64,000 nt of DNA, taken from the NCBI GenBank assembly GCA_965230565.1, contig CBDDLH010000016.1, forward strand, positions 62,001 to 126,000. Direction: 5' to 3'. Shown piece after piece: positions 51,851 through 60,297 of the stretch. A model generated the notes under the pieces. The model ran no database searches. It had not been told where the DNA came from and was given only the letters and a program-made list of their open reading frames with translations. The DNA is from BCD1 sp965230565. GTDB taxonomy: Bacteria; Bacteroidota; Bacteroidia; Chitinophagales; Saprospiraceae. Each line of letters begins with the position of its first letter. Position 1 is the first letter of the stretch. A program made the translations under genes and the position numbers.

Positions 51851-52738
51851 ATGGCAAAATTTCAGTCCCATCATTCTAAACAGTCTGCAGCTGCATCCGG
51901 TATGGTCGTCAAAGTGGGAATATTCGGAGCTCTGGTAGCCGGTTTGTTTTTTGTTTTTAACAAGTTTATGGGTAACCCGGAGAACGATGTGTCAGACGAA
52001 TTCGCTCCACTGGAATTGTATTATCCTCAAAGTACAAGTGGTGAAATTGTTGTGCATAAAGGATTTGCGCTGTCTTATAGTGAAGAGCATGAACAAGCTG
52101 AATGGACAGCTCATGAACTCACCAGGGTAAATCTCGAGAAGGACTGGAATAAAAGATCTGATGCATTTTTGCCAGACAAAAAAGTAAGCTCTGGTTCAGC
52201 AACTCCCGATGATTATCGAGGGTCGGGATATGACCGTGGACACTTAGTGCCTGCCGCAGATCTGGCCTGGGATGCAGAAGCCATGAAAGAAACTTTCTTA
52301 CTCAGTAATATCAGCCCCCAAGCCGGTAATTTTAACAAAGGAATTTGGAGGGAGTTGGAAGAACTGACAAGAAACTGGGCCAAAAAATACGGCCATTTGT
52401 ATGTAGTTACCGGACCGGTACTATCCGTTGAACCAAAGGGTGAAATCGGGGAAAATAAAGTTTCCGTACCGGTTGCCTATTACAAGGTATTATTGGATTA
52501 TAAATCCTCCAATCCGAAAGGTCTAGCTTTTGTTATTCCCAATGAAGTCAGCTATGAGCCGGTTTTTGAATACTGTACCTCGATTGACGAAGTGGAAGAA
52601 CTGACAGGGCTGGATTTTTTCCCGGATTTGTTGGACCAGCAAAGTGAATCCATTTTGGAAGGCAATTTTAACAAGGACCTTTGGCCTTTTAATAAAAAGA
52701 AATACGAGATCAGAATAAATAGTTGGAATAAGCAATAG
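51851..52738 (+). CDS. membrane-anchored DNA/RNA non-specific endonuclease (NUC1)
   Basis: 295 residues. A single N-terminal transmembrane anchor (about 20-38) with a basic cytoplasmic start, then a beta-beta-alpha-metal nuclease domain (about 55-290). Active-site motif YDRGHLVPAADL (127-138) with catalytic His131; FLLSNISPQAGNFNKGIWRELE contains the metal-binding Asn. The domain should face the periplasm or cell surface. Such enzymes degrade DNA for nutrition or biofilm turnover. It lies 87 bp downstream of the carbamoyltransferase on the same strand, possibly co-transcribed. It ends 1 bp before interspersed element copy C. Confidence 0.9.
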   Translation: MAKFQSHHSKQSAAASGMVVKVGIFGALVAGLFFVFNKFMGNPENDVSDEFAPLELYYPQSTSGEIVVHKGFALSYSEEHEQAEWTAHELTRVNLEKDWNKRSDAFLPDKKVSSGSATPDDYRGSGYDRGHLVPAADLAWDAEAMKETFLLSNISPQAGNFNKGIWRELEELTRNWAKKYGHLYVVTGPVLSVEPKGEIGENKVSVPVAYYKVLLDYKSSNPKGLAFVIPNEVSYEPVFEYCTSIDEVEELTGLDFFPDLLDQQSESILEGNFNKDLWPFNKKKYEIRINSWNKQ

Positions 52739-52941
52739 GAATATGTTTGAATTTCAAATCATGGAAAAAATTCTTTATCTGTAAGAATGATTTTGTCGTA
52801 AGGTTGGATAGCTGGATTACTGGAATTATTACTTACAACCCTTCCATTTTTCCATTCCATCCACTTTACCTTCTGAAAATCGAATATAATTGTGTTTGTC
52901 CAAAAATTTCTGACTAAATTTTTAAAATACACTCTAAATAC
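52739..52941 (+). repeat. interspersed hairpin element, copy C
   Basis: About 203 bp filling the gap between the nuclease stop codon and the HerA-like start. The left end GAATATGTTTGAA matches copy B; the middle has TGGAT/TGGA blocks (52803-52826) opposed by TTCCATTTTTCCATTCCATC (from 52842); the right end reads ACACTCTAAATAC, weakly like the ACTCTTATTC end of copies A and B. Confidence 0.5.
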
Positions 52942-52946
52942 TAACA

Positions 52947-54530
52947 ATGGCTAGCAAAGAATCATTCATTGAAATTCTTGAATCAGGATACACTTTTAAG
53001 AACGATTTTATTACGCTTGGTGGGGCAATGCATGAAAAAGAATGCCTTACGGGAACTCTGGTGAAAATTCCCCTGAAAACAATGAATCGCCACGGACTTA
53101 TTGCCGGGGCTACGGGTTCGGGAAAAACCAAGACATTACAAATCATAGCTGAGCAACTTTCAGCAAAAAGCGTACCTGTATTATTGATGGATGTAAAAGG
53201 AGATTTGAGTGGAATTGCGGTTCCCAGTGACGGACATCCGAAAATTGATGAACGTCATGAAAAGATTGGTTTCCCATTTTTGCCGGATTCAAGCCCTGTG
53301 GAATTCCTTACGCTATCTGATGAAAAAGGAGCTCGTCTTCGCGCTACTGTCTCTGAGTTTGGTCCGGTGCTGTTCTCCAAAATGCTGGATCTGAATGAAA
53401 CGCAATCCAGTATTGTTTCAGTTGTATTTAAATATTGCGACGACAATAATTTGCCTTTGTTGGATTTAAAGGATTTTAAAAAGACATTGCAATACATGTC
53501 CGGAGAAGGCAAAAAGGATACGGAAGAAGTTTACGGCCGAATTTCTACAGCTTCTCTGGGAGCCATTATCCGCAAGATCATTGAACTGGAACAGCAGGGA
53601 GCTGATATTTTCTTTGGGGAGCGGTCATTTGATGTGGATGACTTATGCCGTCTCGATGAAAATGGGAAAGGTATGGTTTCCATTATTCGTTTAACGGATA
53701 TCCAGGATAAGCCTAAGTTATTCTCAACCTTTATGCTTCAGATGCTTGCCGAGATCTATGCTTCTTTTCCGGAAGAAGGTGATCTGGATCAGCCTAAACT
53801 GGTAATTTTCATAGATGAGGCTCACCTTGTTTTTGACCAGGCATCCGACGCTTTGATGGATCAAATTGAAGCCATTGTAAAACTCATCCGATCAAAGGGT
53901 GTGGGACTCTATTTTGTAACTCAGAACCCTGCAGATATTCCGGACAGCGTTTTGAGTCAGTTGGGTTTAAAAGTTCAGCATGCGCTCAGAGCTTTTACGG
54001 CCAAAGATCGCAAAGCGATAAAATTAGCGGTCCAGAATTATCCGGAATCGGATTTTTATGAAGTGGATCAGTTGATTACGGAACTTGGTATCGGAGAGGC
54101 CCTCGTGACTGCCTTGAACGAAAAAGGTATTCCGACACCGTTGGTTCATACGATGTTGAGAGCCCCTCAATCGAGAATGGATGTATTGACCAGTGTGGAA
54201 ATTCGTAACATTATTAAAAAGTCTTACCTGATATCTAAATACAATGAGGAGATTGACCGGGAAAGTGCTTATGAAATCCTACAGGACAAGCTGGAGGCCG
54301 CCCACGAAGAATCCAAACAGCAGGAATTAAGAGAACAGAGGGAGAAAGCCTCCAGAACGACTCGCAGGTCACAAAAGAGCACCTTAGAGAAAATAATAAG
54401 TAATCCCACAACCCGGCAAATCGGTAGAACTGTTGCCAGAGAATTGACACGAGGCTTGCTGGGAGCTCTCGGAGTAAGTACGACTACCAAAAGAAGACGG
54501 AAATCTTCTTCAACAAGAAAACGTCGGTAA
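52947..54530 (+). CDS. HerA/DUF853-like ATPase (YjgR family)
   Basis: 527 residues. P-loop ATPase of the DUF853 branch of the HerA-FtsK superfamily: Walker A GATGSGKT (54-61), LLMDVKGDLSGIA, DEAH-like Walker B VIFIDEAHLVFDQ, and the sensor YFVTQNPADIPDSVLSQLG. Family members are hexameric helicase- or translocase-like ATPases of unknown physiological role. The C-terminal 75 residues are charged, with Lys/Arg-rich ends (TTRRSQKST, KRRRKSSSTRKRR), suggesting nucleic-acid binding. No NurA gene is adjacent. Convergent with ribD. Confidence 0.9.
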   Translation: MASKESFIEILESGYTFKNDFITLGGAMHEKECLTGTLVKIPLKTMNRHGLIAGATGSGKTKTLQIIAEQLSAKSVPVLLMDVKGDLSGIAVPSDGHPKIDERHEKIGFPFLPDSSPVEFLTLSDEKGARLRATVSEFGPVLFSKMLDLNETQSSIVSVVFKYCDDNNLPLLDLKDFKKTLQYMSGEGKKDTEEVYGRISTASLGAIIRKIIELEQQGADIFFGERSFDVDDLCRLDENGKGMVSIIRLTDIQDKPKLFSTFMLQMLAEIYASFPEEGDLDQPKLVIFIDEAHLVFDQASDALMDQIEAIVKLIRSKGVGLYFVTQNPADIPDSVLSQLGLKVQHALRAFTAKDRKAIKLAVQNYPESDFYEVDQLITELGIGEALVTALNEKGIPTPLVHTMLRAPQSRMDVLTSVEIRNIIKKSYLISKYNEEIDRESAYEILQDKLEAAHEESKQQELREQREKASRTTRRSQKSTLEKIISNPTTRQIGRTVARELTRGLLGALGVSTTTKRRRKSSSTRKRR

Positions 54531-54543
54531 ATGTTATCAACGA

Positions 54544-55590
54544 TTAATTCGATCTGTTGAAATAGATGGCTATTTCATCGGAACCTAACATAAATTTTTT
54601 GGCGGGATCACCAGGTGGGAGAGGGGCTTTTAGTCCCTCTTTAATTTCTATCGCTCCTGTGATAATTCTTGCCTCATCCCATAACCCTTGCTCCAAAAAA
54701 GCATTCAGCAAGGTTGGGCCTCCTTCCACCATAAGTATAGAAATTTTCTTTTCGTAAAGTTTAGAAAGGATGTTGGGAAGCAGTTGGTCATCAAAATCCA
54801 GCTTTATGTGTTCCAGGTTCTTGCTTTGCTCATTTTTCTGGCCATTAAATATCAGTGTGTCGACCTTGCCGTCAAATACTTGCAGTTTTCCGTCAAGAGA
54901 AAGATTTTTATCCAGTACCACTCTGACAGGATCATTTCCAAAATAATACCGGGTGGTAAGAGAGGGATTGTCGATTTGTGCTGTACGTTTTCCGACCATG
55001 ATTGCATTGACCTCACTTCTCCATTTGTGGGTTAGCCTGCTGGTATAGGCATTGCTTATCCAGAATTGTTTTTGGTCTCTGGTGGCCATAAAACCATCAG
55101 TGGTTTGAGCGAATTTCAGGATAATATATGGCCGCATTTGAGTGACGAAGGTCGTACGTGGCTGACTAAGGAGTTTTCCCTGTTGCGGAAGGACTTTTTG
55201 TTGTACCCCAACTCCTTTCCGCTCTAAAATTTCTACACTTTTCCCATTGACATCAGGGCTGCGATCGAGGGCTGAAATGACGACTTCCGGTATTTTTTGA
55301 TCCAGTATCAGGTCGGTGCAAGGCGGGGTTTTTCCCTGGATACAACAAGGTTCAAGCGATACATAGATCTTACTTTTATTCAGTAAATGCTTATCCTCAG
55401 GCTTTACACTTTTTACTGCATTTACTTCCGCATGCGGTGTGCCATAAGCCTGATGATAACCCTCACCAATTATTTTGTTGTCAGCGACGATTACTGCACC
55501 CACCATAGGATTTGGGCTAACCTTAGCTCCTCCTAACCTGGCCAGATCACAGGTCCTTTGTATGAAAAGTTCATCAGTATTCAAGGTCAA
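54544..55590 (-). CDS. ribD: bifunctional riboflavin biosynthesis protein RibD
   Basis: 348 residues. N-terminal deaminase domain (to about 145): zinc ligands in YGTPHAEVNAV and LEPCCIQGKTPPC. C-terminal reductase domain (about 150-348): LKFAQTTDGFMATRDQ, WISNAYTSRLTHKWRSEVNAIMVG, MVEGGPTLLNAFLEQ. It carries out the second and third steps of riboflavin synthesis. The start must be TTG: an in-frame TAG at 55596-55594 excludes any upstream start, TTG codons are at 55590 and 55584, and no ATG precedes the conserved domain. Flavin supply fits the flavin-rich RNF complex, but the gene is unlinked from it here. Confidence 0.93.
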   Translation of the reverse strand: MTLNTDELFIQRTCDLARLGGAKVSPNPMVGAVIVADNKIIGEGYHQAYGTPHAEVNAVKSVKPEDKHLLNKSKIYVSLEPCCIQGKTPPCTDLILDQKIPEVVISALDRSPDVNGKSVEILERKGVGVQQKVLPQQGKLLSQPRTTFVTQMRPYIILKFAQTTDGFMATRDQKQFWISNAYTSRLTHKWRSEVNAIMVGKRTAQIDNPSLTTRYYFGNDPVRVVLDKNLSLDGKLQVFDGKVDTLIFNGQKNEQSKNLEHIKLDFDDQLLPNILSKLYEKKISILMVEGGPTLLNAFLEQGLWDEARIITGAIEIKEGLKAPLPPGDPAKKFMLGSDEIAIYFNRSN

Positions 55591-55875
55591 AGACTATTTT
55601 TTTGCCCGGCAAAAATAATTTTACAAAAGTCGAATTGGCTGCAAAATTACACGATTCATTGGAATAACAACTTTTTTTATTGCCCAACATTTGAGTTGTA
55701 ACAAATTTTTATTAATATTGTCAGAACAAAAGCATCGCTTTCCCATGAGCTTTTCTTTATGATGCGTTTTCTCGGTTTACTTTCTTTTTCCCCGGTTTCT
55801 CCAAAGGAATGCTTCCCAAAATGATCTGATTCTAAACACCTGCATTTTATTAACGCTAATGAAAATTTATAGGAC

Positions 55876-56472
55876 GTGTTATATAAAGTAAAACTCAAAA
55901 ATGCGGACGAGGAGGTATTACTCGATTCGCAAGTATATGAGTACCTGACTACAGACCCATATTTGGTAAAAGTTGATTTTATCAATAATCTTAGGAAGCA
56001 CTCCAGTGGCTGCGCCGTTTTTCAGAAAACCTGGAAAAAGGCTACAGGTGGTTTTAAAACCGAAACCATATACCTTCACAAATTAATTGCGGAAAAGTTT
56101 TTAGTGGATACCAAAAAAGGTAAAAAGAACCTGGTTGGTGCTAAAAATGGAAATAAATTAGACTGCCGGCTGGAAAATATTACCTACCGAACAAGAGCGG
56201 TTGCCAGCCGTCAGCGAAAATCCAGTAGTAAAGCCGGTTATACAGGCGTTTATCAGGAAGGAAAACGCTATAGAGCTGTTATTTCCATTAACAGGAAATC
56301 AGTCCACATAGGTATGTTTGATACTGCTGAACAGGCTGCTTTGGCGTATAATATTGCATCCAGGGAATTGTATGGTGATGACGGTAAACAAAATGTTCTT
56401 CAGACAAATGTTCCTGTACCAGAACCTGAAGTCAATATGGATAAGTTGTGGAAATTATTTAAGAAAAAATAG
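55876..56472 (+). CDS. stand-alone AP2-domain protein with degenerate HNH-like domain
   Basis: 198 residues from a GTG start. Residues 1-60 are a beta-rich start; 66-104 (YLHKLIAEKFLVDTKKGKKN, then GAKNGNKLDCRLENITY) align with the HNH domain of phage homing endonucleases (VHRLVA..F, DGNK..NR.ENL), but the Asn-His before DGN is replaced by Gly-Ala, so the nuclease is probably inactive. Residues 121-167 (GYTGVYQEGKRYRAVISINR and IGMFDTAEQAALAYNIASRELYG) are an AP2/ERF DNA-binding domain. The tail is acidic then Lys-rich. Likely a domesticated DNA-binding protein derived from a mobile endonuclease; target unknown. Flanked by ribD and mnmD. Confidence 0.8.
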   Translation: MLYKVKLKNADEEVLLDSQVYEYLTTDPYLVKVDFINNLRKHSSGCAVFQKTWKKATGGFKTETIYLHKLIAEKFLVDTKKGKKNLVGAKNGNKLDCRLENITYRTRAVASRQRKSSSKAGYTGVYQEGKRYRAVISINRKSVHIGMFDTAEQAALAYNIASRELYGDDGKQNVLQTNVPVPEPEVNMDKLWKLFKKK

Positions 56473-56491
56473 AAGATACCGAATAATAATA

Positions 56492-57172
56492 TTACTTGAT
56501 CGCCCTGATCATTTCTCTTTTTCCCGGAGGTCCCGGAATATTTTCGACATGGAACCCCAGGGACTTTAAATTTCTTTTGACACTTCCTTTTGCTGAATAA
56601 GTTACCAAAACTCCTTTAGGACACATCGCTTCGTATACAAGGGAGAACATTGAATTTTCCCATAGTTCGGGCTGGGTACCTGGTGCAAAAGCATCAAAAT
56701 ATACCACATCAAACCTCGCGCTTTCCCTCAGTTCTTCAAAGTGCTTTAAAACCTTTTTGAACATAAAATTTGGTGATAACTGATGAACAGTGTCCCACGG
56801 TAGTTGGTGCATTTGCTGAAATACAGCCGAATGTTCCTCGGCCATCAATTGTTCCGGATAATTCAACCTAAGTGCATCAGGTTCAGAAATAGGAAAGGCT
56901 TCCATGGTTTCATAATAAATTTTTTTAGGGCGGTTAACTGATTCCAGATAAGAGAGAAAAGCATTCAAACCACTTCCGAATCCGAACTCCAGCACTTTCA
57001 CTTCGTCGTTGGAGCTGAATTTATAAAACAGGCCTGCTTCTATGAAAACATGGCGGGATTCCTGAATGGCACCGTATTTTGAGTGATATTGTTCTCCAAA
57101 TTGATGAGAATACAGAGAATGGGAACCATCCTGAGTAGTTACGATCTTGATGTCGTCCTGCTTTTGGGACAT
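56492..57172 (-). CDS. mnmD: tRNA (mnm5s2U34)-methyltransferase MnmD
   Basis: 226 residues, the single-domain MnmD form lacking the FAD domain of MnmC. SAM-dependent methylation of the wobble uridine side chain. Motifs: DGSHSLYSHQFGEQYHSKYG (substrate loop), VLEFGFGSGLNAFLSYLE (SAM motif I), YYETMEAFPIS and VYFDAFAPGTQPELWENSMF with the catalytic Asp, then VTYSAKGSVKRNLKSLGF. Followed on the minus strand after ytxJ, 26 bp from it; probably one operon with ytxJ and the small lipoprotein gene. Confidence 0.92.
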   Translation of the reverse strand: MSQKQDDIKIVTTQDGSHSLYSHQFGEQYHSKYGAIQESRHVFIEAGLFYKFSSNDEVKVLEFGFGSGLNAFLSYLESVNRPKKIYYETMEAFPISEPDALRLNYPEQLMAEEHSAVFQQMHQLPWDTVHQLSPNFMFKKVLKHFEELRESARFDVVYFDAFAPGTQPELWENSMFSLVYEAMCPKGVLVTYSAKGSVKRNLKSLGFHVENIPGPPGKREMIRAIK

Positions 57173-57198
57173 GACGTGTAGGTTTTTTCAGAAAAGTC

Positions 57199-57534
57199 CT
57201 AAAGGATTGCAGACTTCAGTTTGTCTGCGGAAATATCCAGGTGGGAAGTATTCCAGGTACAATCACCATCCTGAATCAGTAAAAGCTGAGGAGAAGCGTG
57301 TTCGACCTGGAATATTTCCGCTATTTCATTGGATATATCGCGTTTGGCTATCAGATCAAGGAAATAAGCTTTGACGTTGCCATTAAAGCGCCAGTTCTTT
57401 TCAAGACGCGCTTTCGCAATTGAACTAATAGGACACCGGGTACTGTGTTTAAAAATTATGCAAGGTTTCTCGGAGGAGTTTTCCCTGATTATATTCAGTT
57501 CTTCGACGTCCTTTAGTATTACCCAGTCTATCAT
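57199..57534 (-). CDS. ytxJ: bacillithiol system redox-active protein YtxJ
   Basis: 111 residues, monothiol thioredoxin-fold protein. CIIFKHSTRCPISSIAKARL contains the CPIS active-site Cys34 that marks the YtxJ family (proposed to remove bacillithiol from proteins). HASPQLLLIQDGDC is the conserved cis-Pro region. Implies this organism makes bacillithiol; no bsh genes are in the window. Starts 4 bp after the small lipoprotein stop codon. Confidence 0.92.
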   Translation of the reverse strand: MIDWVILKDVEELNIIRENSSEKPCIIFKHSTRCPISSIAKARLEKNWRFNGNVKAYFLDLIAKRDISNEIAEIFQVEHASPQLLLIQDGDCTWNTSHLDISADKLKSAIL

Positions 57535-57538
57535 TTTG

Positions 57539-57703
57539 TTACTTTAAAACAATAGTTGATATAGTTTTTGCAACATCTACCACGGTAATGTTGTTTGAGA
57601 AGTTATTAGGACATCCTACACCTCTGTTGCATGAGGAGAAAATAGTTGCTACAGCGAGGAATGTCATTACGATAACAAGTTGATTTACAATTCGCTTATT
57701 CAT
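57539..57703 (-). CDS. small lipoprotein
   Basis: 54 residues from the ATG at 57703 (MNKRIVNQLVIVMTFLAVAT), an upstream in-frame ATG adding 13 residues. The lipobox-like FSSC places the acylated Cys at 25; the mature peptide of about 30 residues starts CNRGVGCPNNFSNN. The GCPxNF piece recurs in small Bacteroidota lipoproteins as I remember them, but I cannot name a family. First gene before ytxJ (4 bp) and mnmD. It is small enough to be missed by automatic annotation. Confidence 0.6.
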   Translation of the reverse strand: MNKRIVNQLVIVMTFLAVATIFSSCNRGVGCPNNFSNNITVVDVAKTISTIVLK

Positions 57704-57911
57704 TTGTTTATGATTTAGTTTTAAAAAATGCTTGTATGTCATATACTCTGAACCTTAACGATTGAGATTATTGGATATTATACACTTTTAACATAAAAAT
57801 TGTTTCACCAACGACTATTTTGAATCTCTGGTTTCAAAAGCGATGCAAAAGTAATCAATCTTATTGATATTAAGGGATTTACGAAAAAATGATTAAACGG
57901 ATGGGAACAAT

Positions 57912-57944
57912 TTTGTCATTTGGCGGGAATTTTTTCTAATTTTG
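57912..57944 (+). promoter_or_regulatory. consensus promoter of pdhB
   Basis: TTTG (57912-57915), 21-bp spacer and TAATTTTG (57937-57944), exact consensus. The start point would be near 57951, leaving a short leader of about 18 nt before the ATG at 57969. Confidence 0.75.
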
Positions 57945-57968
57945 CTCGCTGCAAAACTAAAAATAATT

Positions 57969-58955
57969 ATGAGTAATATTTTAGCATTACGTGACGCCTT
58001 AAATGAGGCCATGTCGGAGGAAATGAGAAGAGATGAAAATGTGTTTTTGATGGGGGAGGAAGTAGCTGCCTATAATGGTGCTTACAAAGTCAGTAAAGGG
58101 ATGCTGGATGAGTTTGGACCAAAGCGGGTAATTGATACACCTATCACTGAGTTGGGCTTTGCTGCCATCGGAGTTGGAGCAGCCATGAACGGTCTTAGAC
58201 CAATCGTGGAATTCATGACCTGGAACTTTGCGGTGCTGGCATTTGATCAAATCGTCAATAACGCTGCAAAAACCCTGTCGCAGTCTGCAGGTGAATTCGG
58301 TTGCCCTGTGGTATTCCGCGGACCTTCCGGTTCTGCTGGTCAGTTGGCGCAGCAACACTCCCAGACTTTTGAAAGCTGGATGGCCAATGTTCCCGGACTT
58401 AAAGTAATTTCCTGTATTGATCCGGCAGATGCCAAAGGTTTGCTAAAGTCTGCTATCAGAGATGAAGACCCGGTATGCTTTATGGAATCCGAACAGCTTT
58501 ATGGATTCAAAGGTGAAGTTCCTGAAGGTGAATATCTGGTGCCAATCGGTAAAGCTGCCGTTCGTCGGGAAGGTACAGATGTGACCCTAGTTTCGTATAA
58601 TAAAATGATGCTGCCAACACTGGAGGCAGCAGAGGAATTAGCTAAAGATGGCATTTCAGCGGAAGTGATAGATCTGAGGACTATCCGTCCATTGGATCAC
58701 GAAACGATTGTTGAGTCTGTTAAAAAGACCAACCGGCTGGTGGTTATTGATGAATCATGGCCTTTTGCCGGAGTTTCTTCAGAAGTAGCTTACCAGTTGC
58801 AGAAATATGCCTTTGATTATCTCGACGCCCCGGTAATTCGAGTTAATGCAGCGGATACTTCACTGCCTTATGCAGCAGCGTTTGTAGAAGAATATCTTCC
58901 AAATCCGGATAAAATTATCAAGGCGGTTAAGGAAGTAAGCTATATGGCCAAGTAG
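57969..58955 (+). CDS. pdhB: pyruvate dehydrogenase E1 component, beta subunit
   Basis: 328 residues from the ATG at 57969 (MSNILALRDALNEAMSEEMR); nine more in-frame codons lie upstream but fall in the promoter. Transketolase-type pyrimidine-binding domain (about 3-180: VFLMGEEVAAYNGAYKVSKG, DTPITELGFAAIGVGAAMNG, GPSGSAGQLAQQHSQ) and C-terminal domain (about 195-320; DVTLVSYNKMM, VIDLRTIRPLDHETI, DESWPFAGVSSEV). With the alpha subunit it decarboxylates pyruvate on thiamine diphosphate. The alpha, E2 and E3 genes are not in the window. Branched-chain E1 beta is the alternative but fits less well. Confidence 0.9.
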   Translation: MSNILALRDALNEAMSEEMRRDENVFLMGEEVAAYNGAYKVSKGMLDEFGPKRVIDTPITELGFAAIGVGAAMNGLRPIVEFMTWNFAVLAFDQIVNNAAKTLSQSAGEFGCPVVFRGPSGSAGQLAQQHSQTFESWMANVPGLKVISCIDPADAKGLLKSAIRDEDPVCFMESEQLYGFKGEVPEGEYLVPIGKAAVRREGTDVTLVSYNKMMLPTLEAAEELAKDGISAEVIDLRTIRPLDHETIVESVKKTNRLVVIDESWPFAGVSSEVAYQLQKYAFDYLDAPVIRVNAADTSLPYAAAFVEEYLPNPDKIIKAVKEVSYMAK

Positions 58956-58962
58956 TAACTTA

Positions 58963-59170
58963 GAATATGTTTAAAATTTTTATTCGAGCATTTTTGTAAC
59001 CTGAAAATGTTTTTCTATTTCAATAGGAAGAATGGATAAAATGGAATAATGGATGACTGATTTCATTTATCCAATTTTTCAACTATCCAATTTTCCGCCA
59101 CCGACAACCATACAGTCTGGGATTAGAAGTTCATTTTCAAGCTTTAAAAAAATTAAACACACTCTTATTC
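58963..59170 (+). repeat. interspersed hairpin element, copy B
   Basis: 208 bp filling the gap between pdhB and the YheT-like gene. The left end GAATATGTTTAAAATTTTTA is partly repeated inverted at the right end (rightmost bases on the minus strand read GAATAAGAGTGTGTTTAATT). The middle has ATGGATAAAATGGAATAATG opposed by ATCCAATTTTTCAACTATCC. Matches copy A in the middle and right end and copy C at the left end. Confidence 0.6.
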
Positions 59171-59194
59171 AATTTGGTCAAAATCTAATTCAAT

Positions 59195-60163
59195 ATGCCT
59201 GTAATCCCTGAATCGAGCTATGACCCGCCATTTTGGTTCAGATTCAGGCATTTCAATACTATTTACCCTGCATTTTTTCGATCCTTTCCCGGTTTCAGAT
59301 ATGAACGGGAAAGGATCGATCTTTCAGACGGAGACTTTCTGGATCTTGACTGGTCAAAAACAGGTAGTAAAAGGCTAATCATTGTATTACATGGTCTTGA
59401 GGGCAGTGCTGATCGGGGTTATGTCAAAGGATTAATCCGCTTTTTCAATCAAAAAGGTTGGGATGGCCTTGGCATGAATCACCGCAGTTGCAGTGGGGAG
59501 TTAAACCGTCTCCTGAGGTCTTATCATATGGGAGTCAGTGATGACCTTGAATTTGTGGTAGAACATGTACTGAACCATTATGATTATAATCAAATCGTTA
59601 TTGCCGGATACAGTCTTGGGGGGAATGTCCTTTTAAAATACCTTGGGGAACGAGGAGCTTCTGTCCCGGATGAAGTTAAGGCAGGTTTGGCCTTCAGCGT
59701 ACCTTGTCATATCGAATCAGCCAACGGAAAAATCGAAAAATGGTATAACAGGCACTATGTCTGGCGCTTTATGGGTACACTCAATAAAAAAATAGAGGAG
59801 AAGGCAAAAAGATTCCCCGGAGCTTTAGATGTCACCAAACCAATGCCCAGGAATTTCACCCAGTTTGATGAACGGTTTACCAGTAAATTGCATGGTTTTG
59901 AAAATGGTGTAGACTATTGGAGAAAGTGCAGCAGTCATCAGTTTTTACACAATATTAAGGTGCCTACTTTACTGGTTAACGCCCAGGATGACAGCTTTCT
60001 CAGCGAAAAGTGTTTTCCATATGAAATTGCCCGGGAAAATCCTTATTTTTATCTTGAAACTCCTCGCTGGGGTGGCCATGTAGGTTTTGCAGGTGACAAG
60101 AAAACTAATGGAGCATTTTGGACGGAAGTTCGTGCTTTCAAATTCGTAAATGAGTTTATCTAG
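59195..60163 (+). CDS. YheT-like alpha/beta hydrolase
   Basis: 322 residues of the YheT/YbeY-unrelated ABHD1-3 branch. ILDLDWSKTG-type lid-free start (FLDLDWSKTGS), oxyanion motif VLHGLEGSADRGYVKGL, MNHRSCSGELNRLLRSYH, the nucleophile elbow GYSLGGN, acid in NAQDDSFLSE, and GGHVGF near the C-terminus supplying the catalytic His. Typical length. Members are cytoplasmic or membrane-associated esterases or lipases of unknown substrate. The start at 59195 follows the ACTCTTATTC end of element copy B by 24 bp. Confidence 0.88.
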   Translation: MPVIPESSYDPPFWFRFRHFNTIYPAFFRSFPGFRYERERIDLSDGDFLDLDWSKTGSKRLIIVLHGLEGSADRGYVKGLIRFFNQKGWDGLGMNHRSCSGELNRLLRSYHMGVSDDLEFVVEHVLNHYDYNQIVIAGYSLGGNVLLKYLGERGASVPDEVKAGLAFSVPCHIESANGKIEKWYNRHYVWRFMGTLNKKIEEKAKRFPGALDVTKPMPRNFTQFDERFTSKLHGFENGVDYWRKCSSHQFLHNIKVPTLLVNAQDDSFLSEKCFPYEIARENPYFYLETPRWGGHVGFAGDKKTNGAFWTEVRAFKFVNEFI

Positions 60164-60297
60164 TTATCATTTTTACATATTGCTTGCTAGATGTATTAAG
60201 AAATAGTTAAATCCTCCTGGTGAATACCACCAAAAGCCATTATCAGGGGTTCTTACAAATAACGGGTACTCTGCAATCCGTTTTTTGAAATGGTACT

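Noticed and set aside
55677..55985. 102-codon minus-strand frame upstream of and overlapping the AP2 gene
   Set aside because: Overlaps the convincing AP2-domain gene and has low-complexity Ser/Lys composition and no family.
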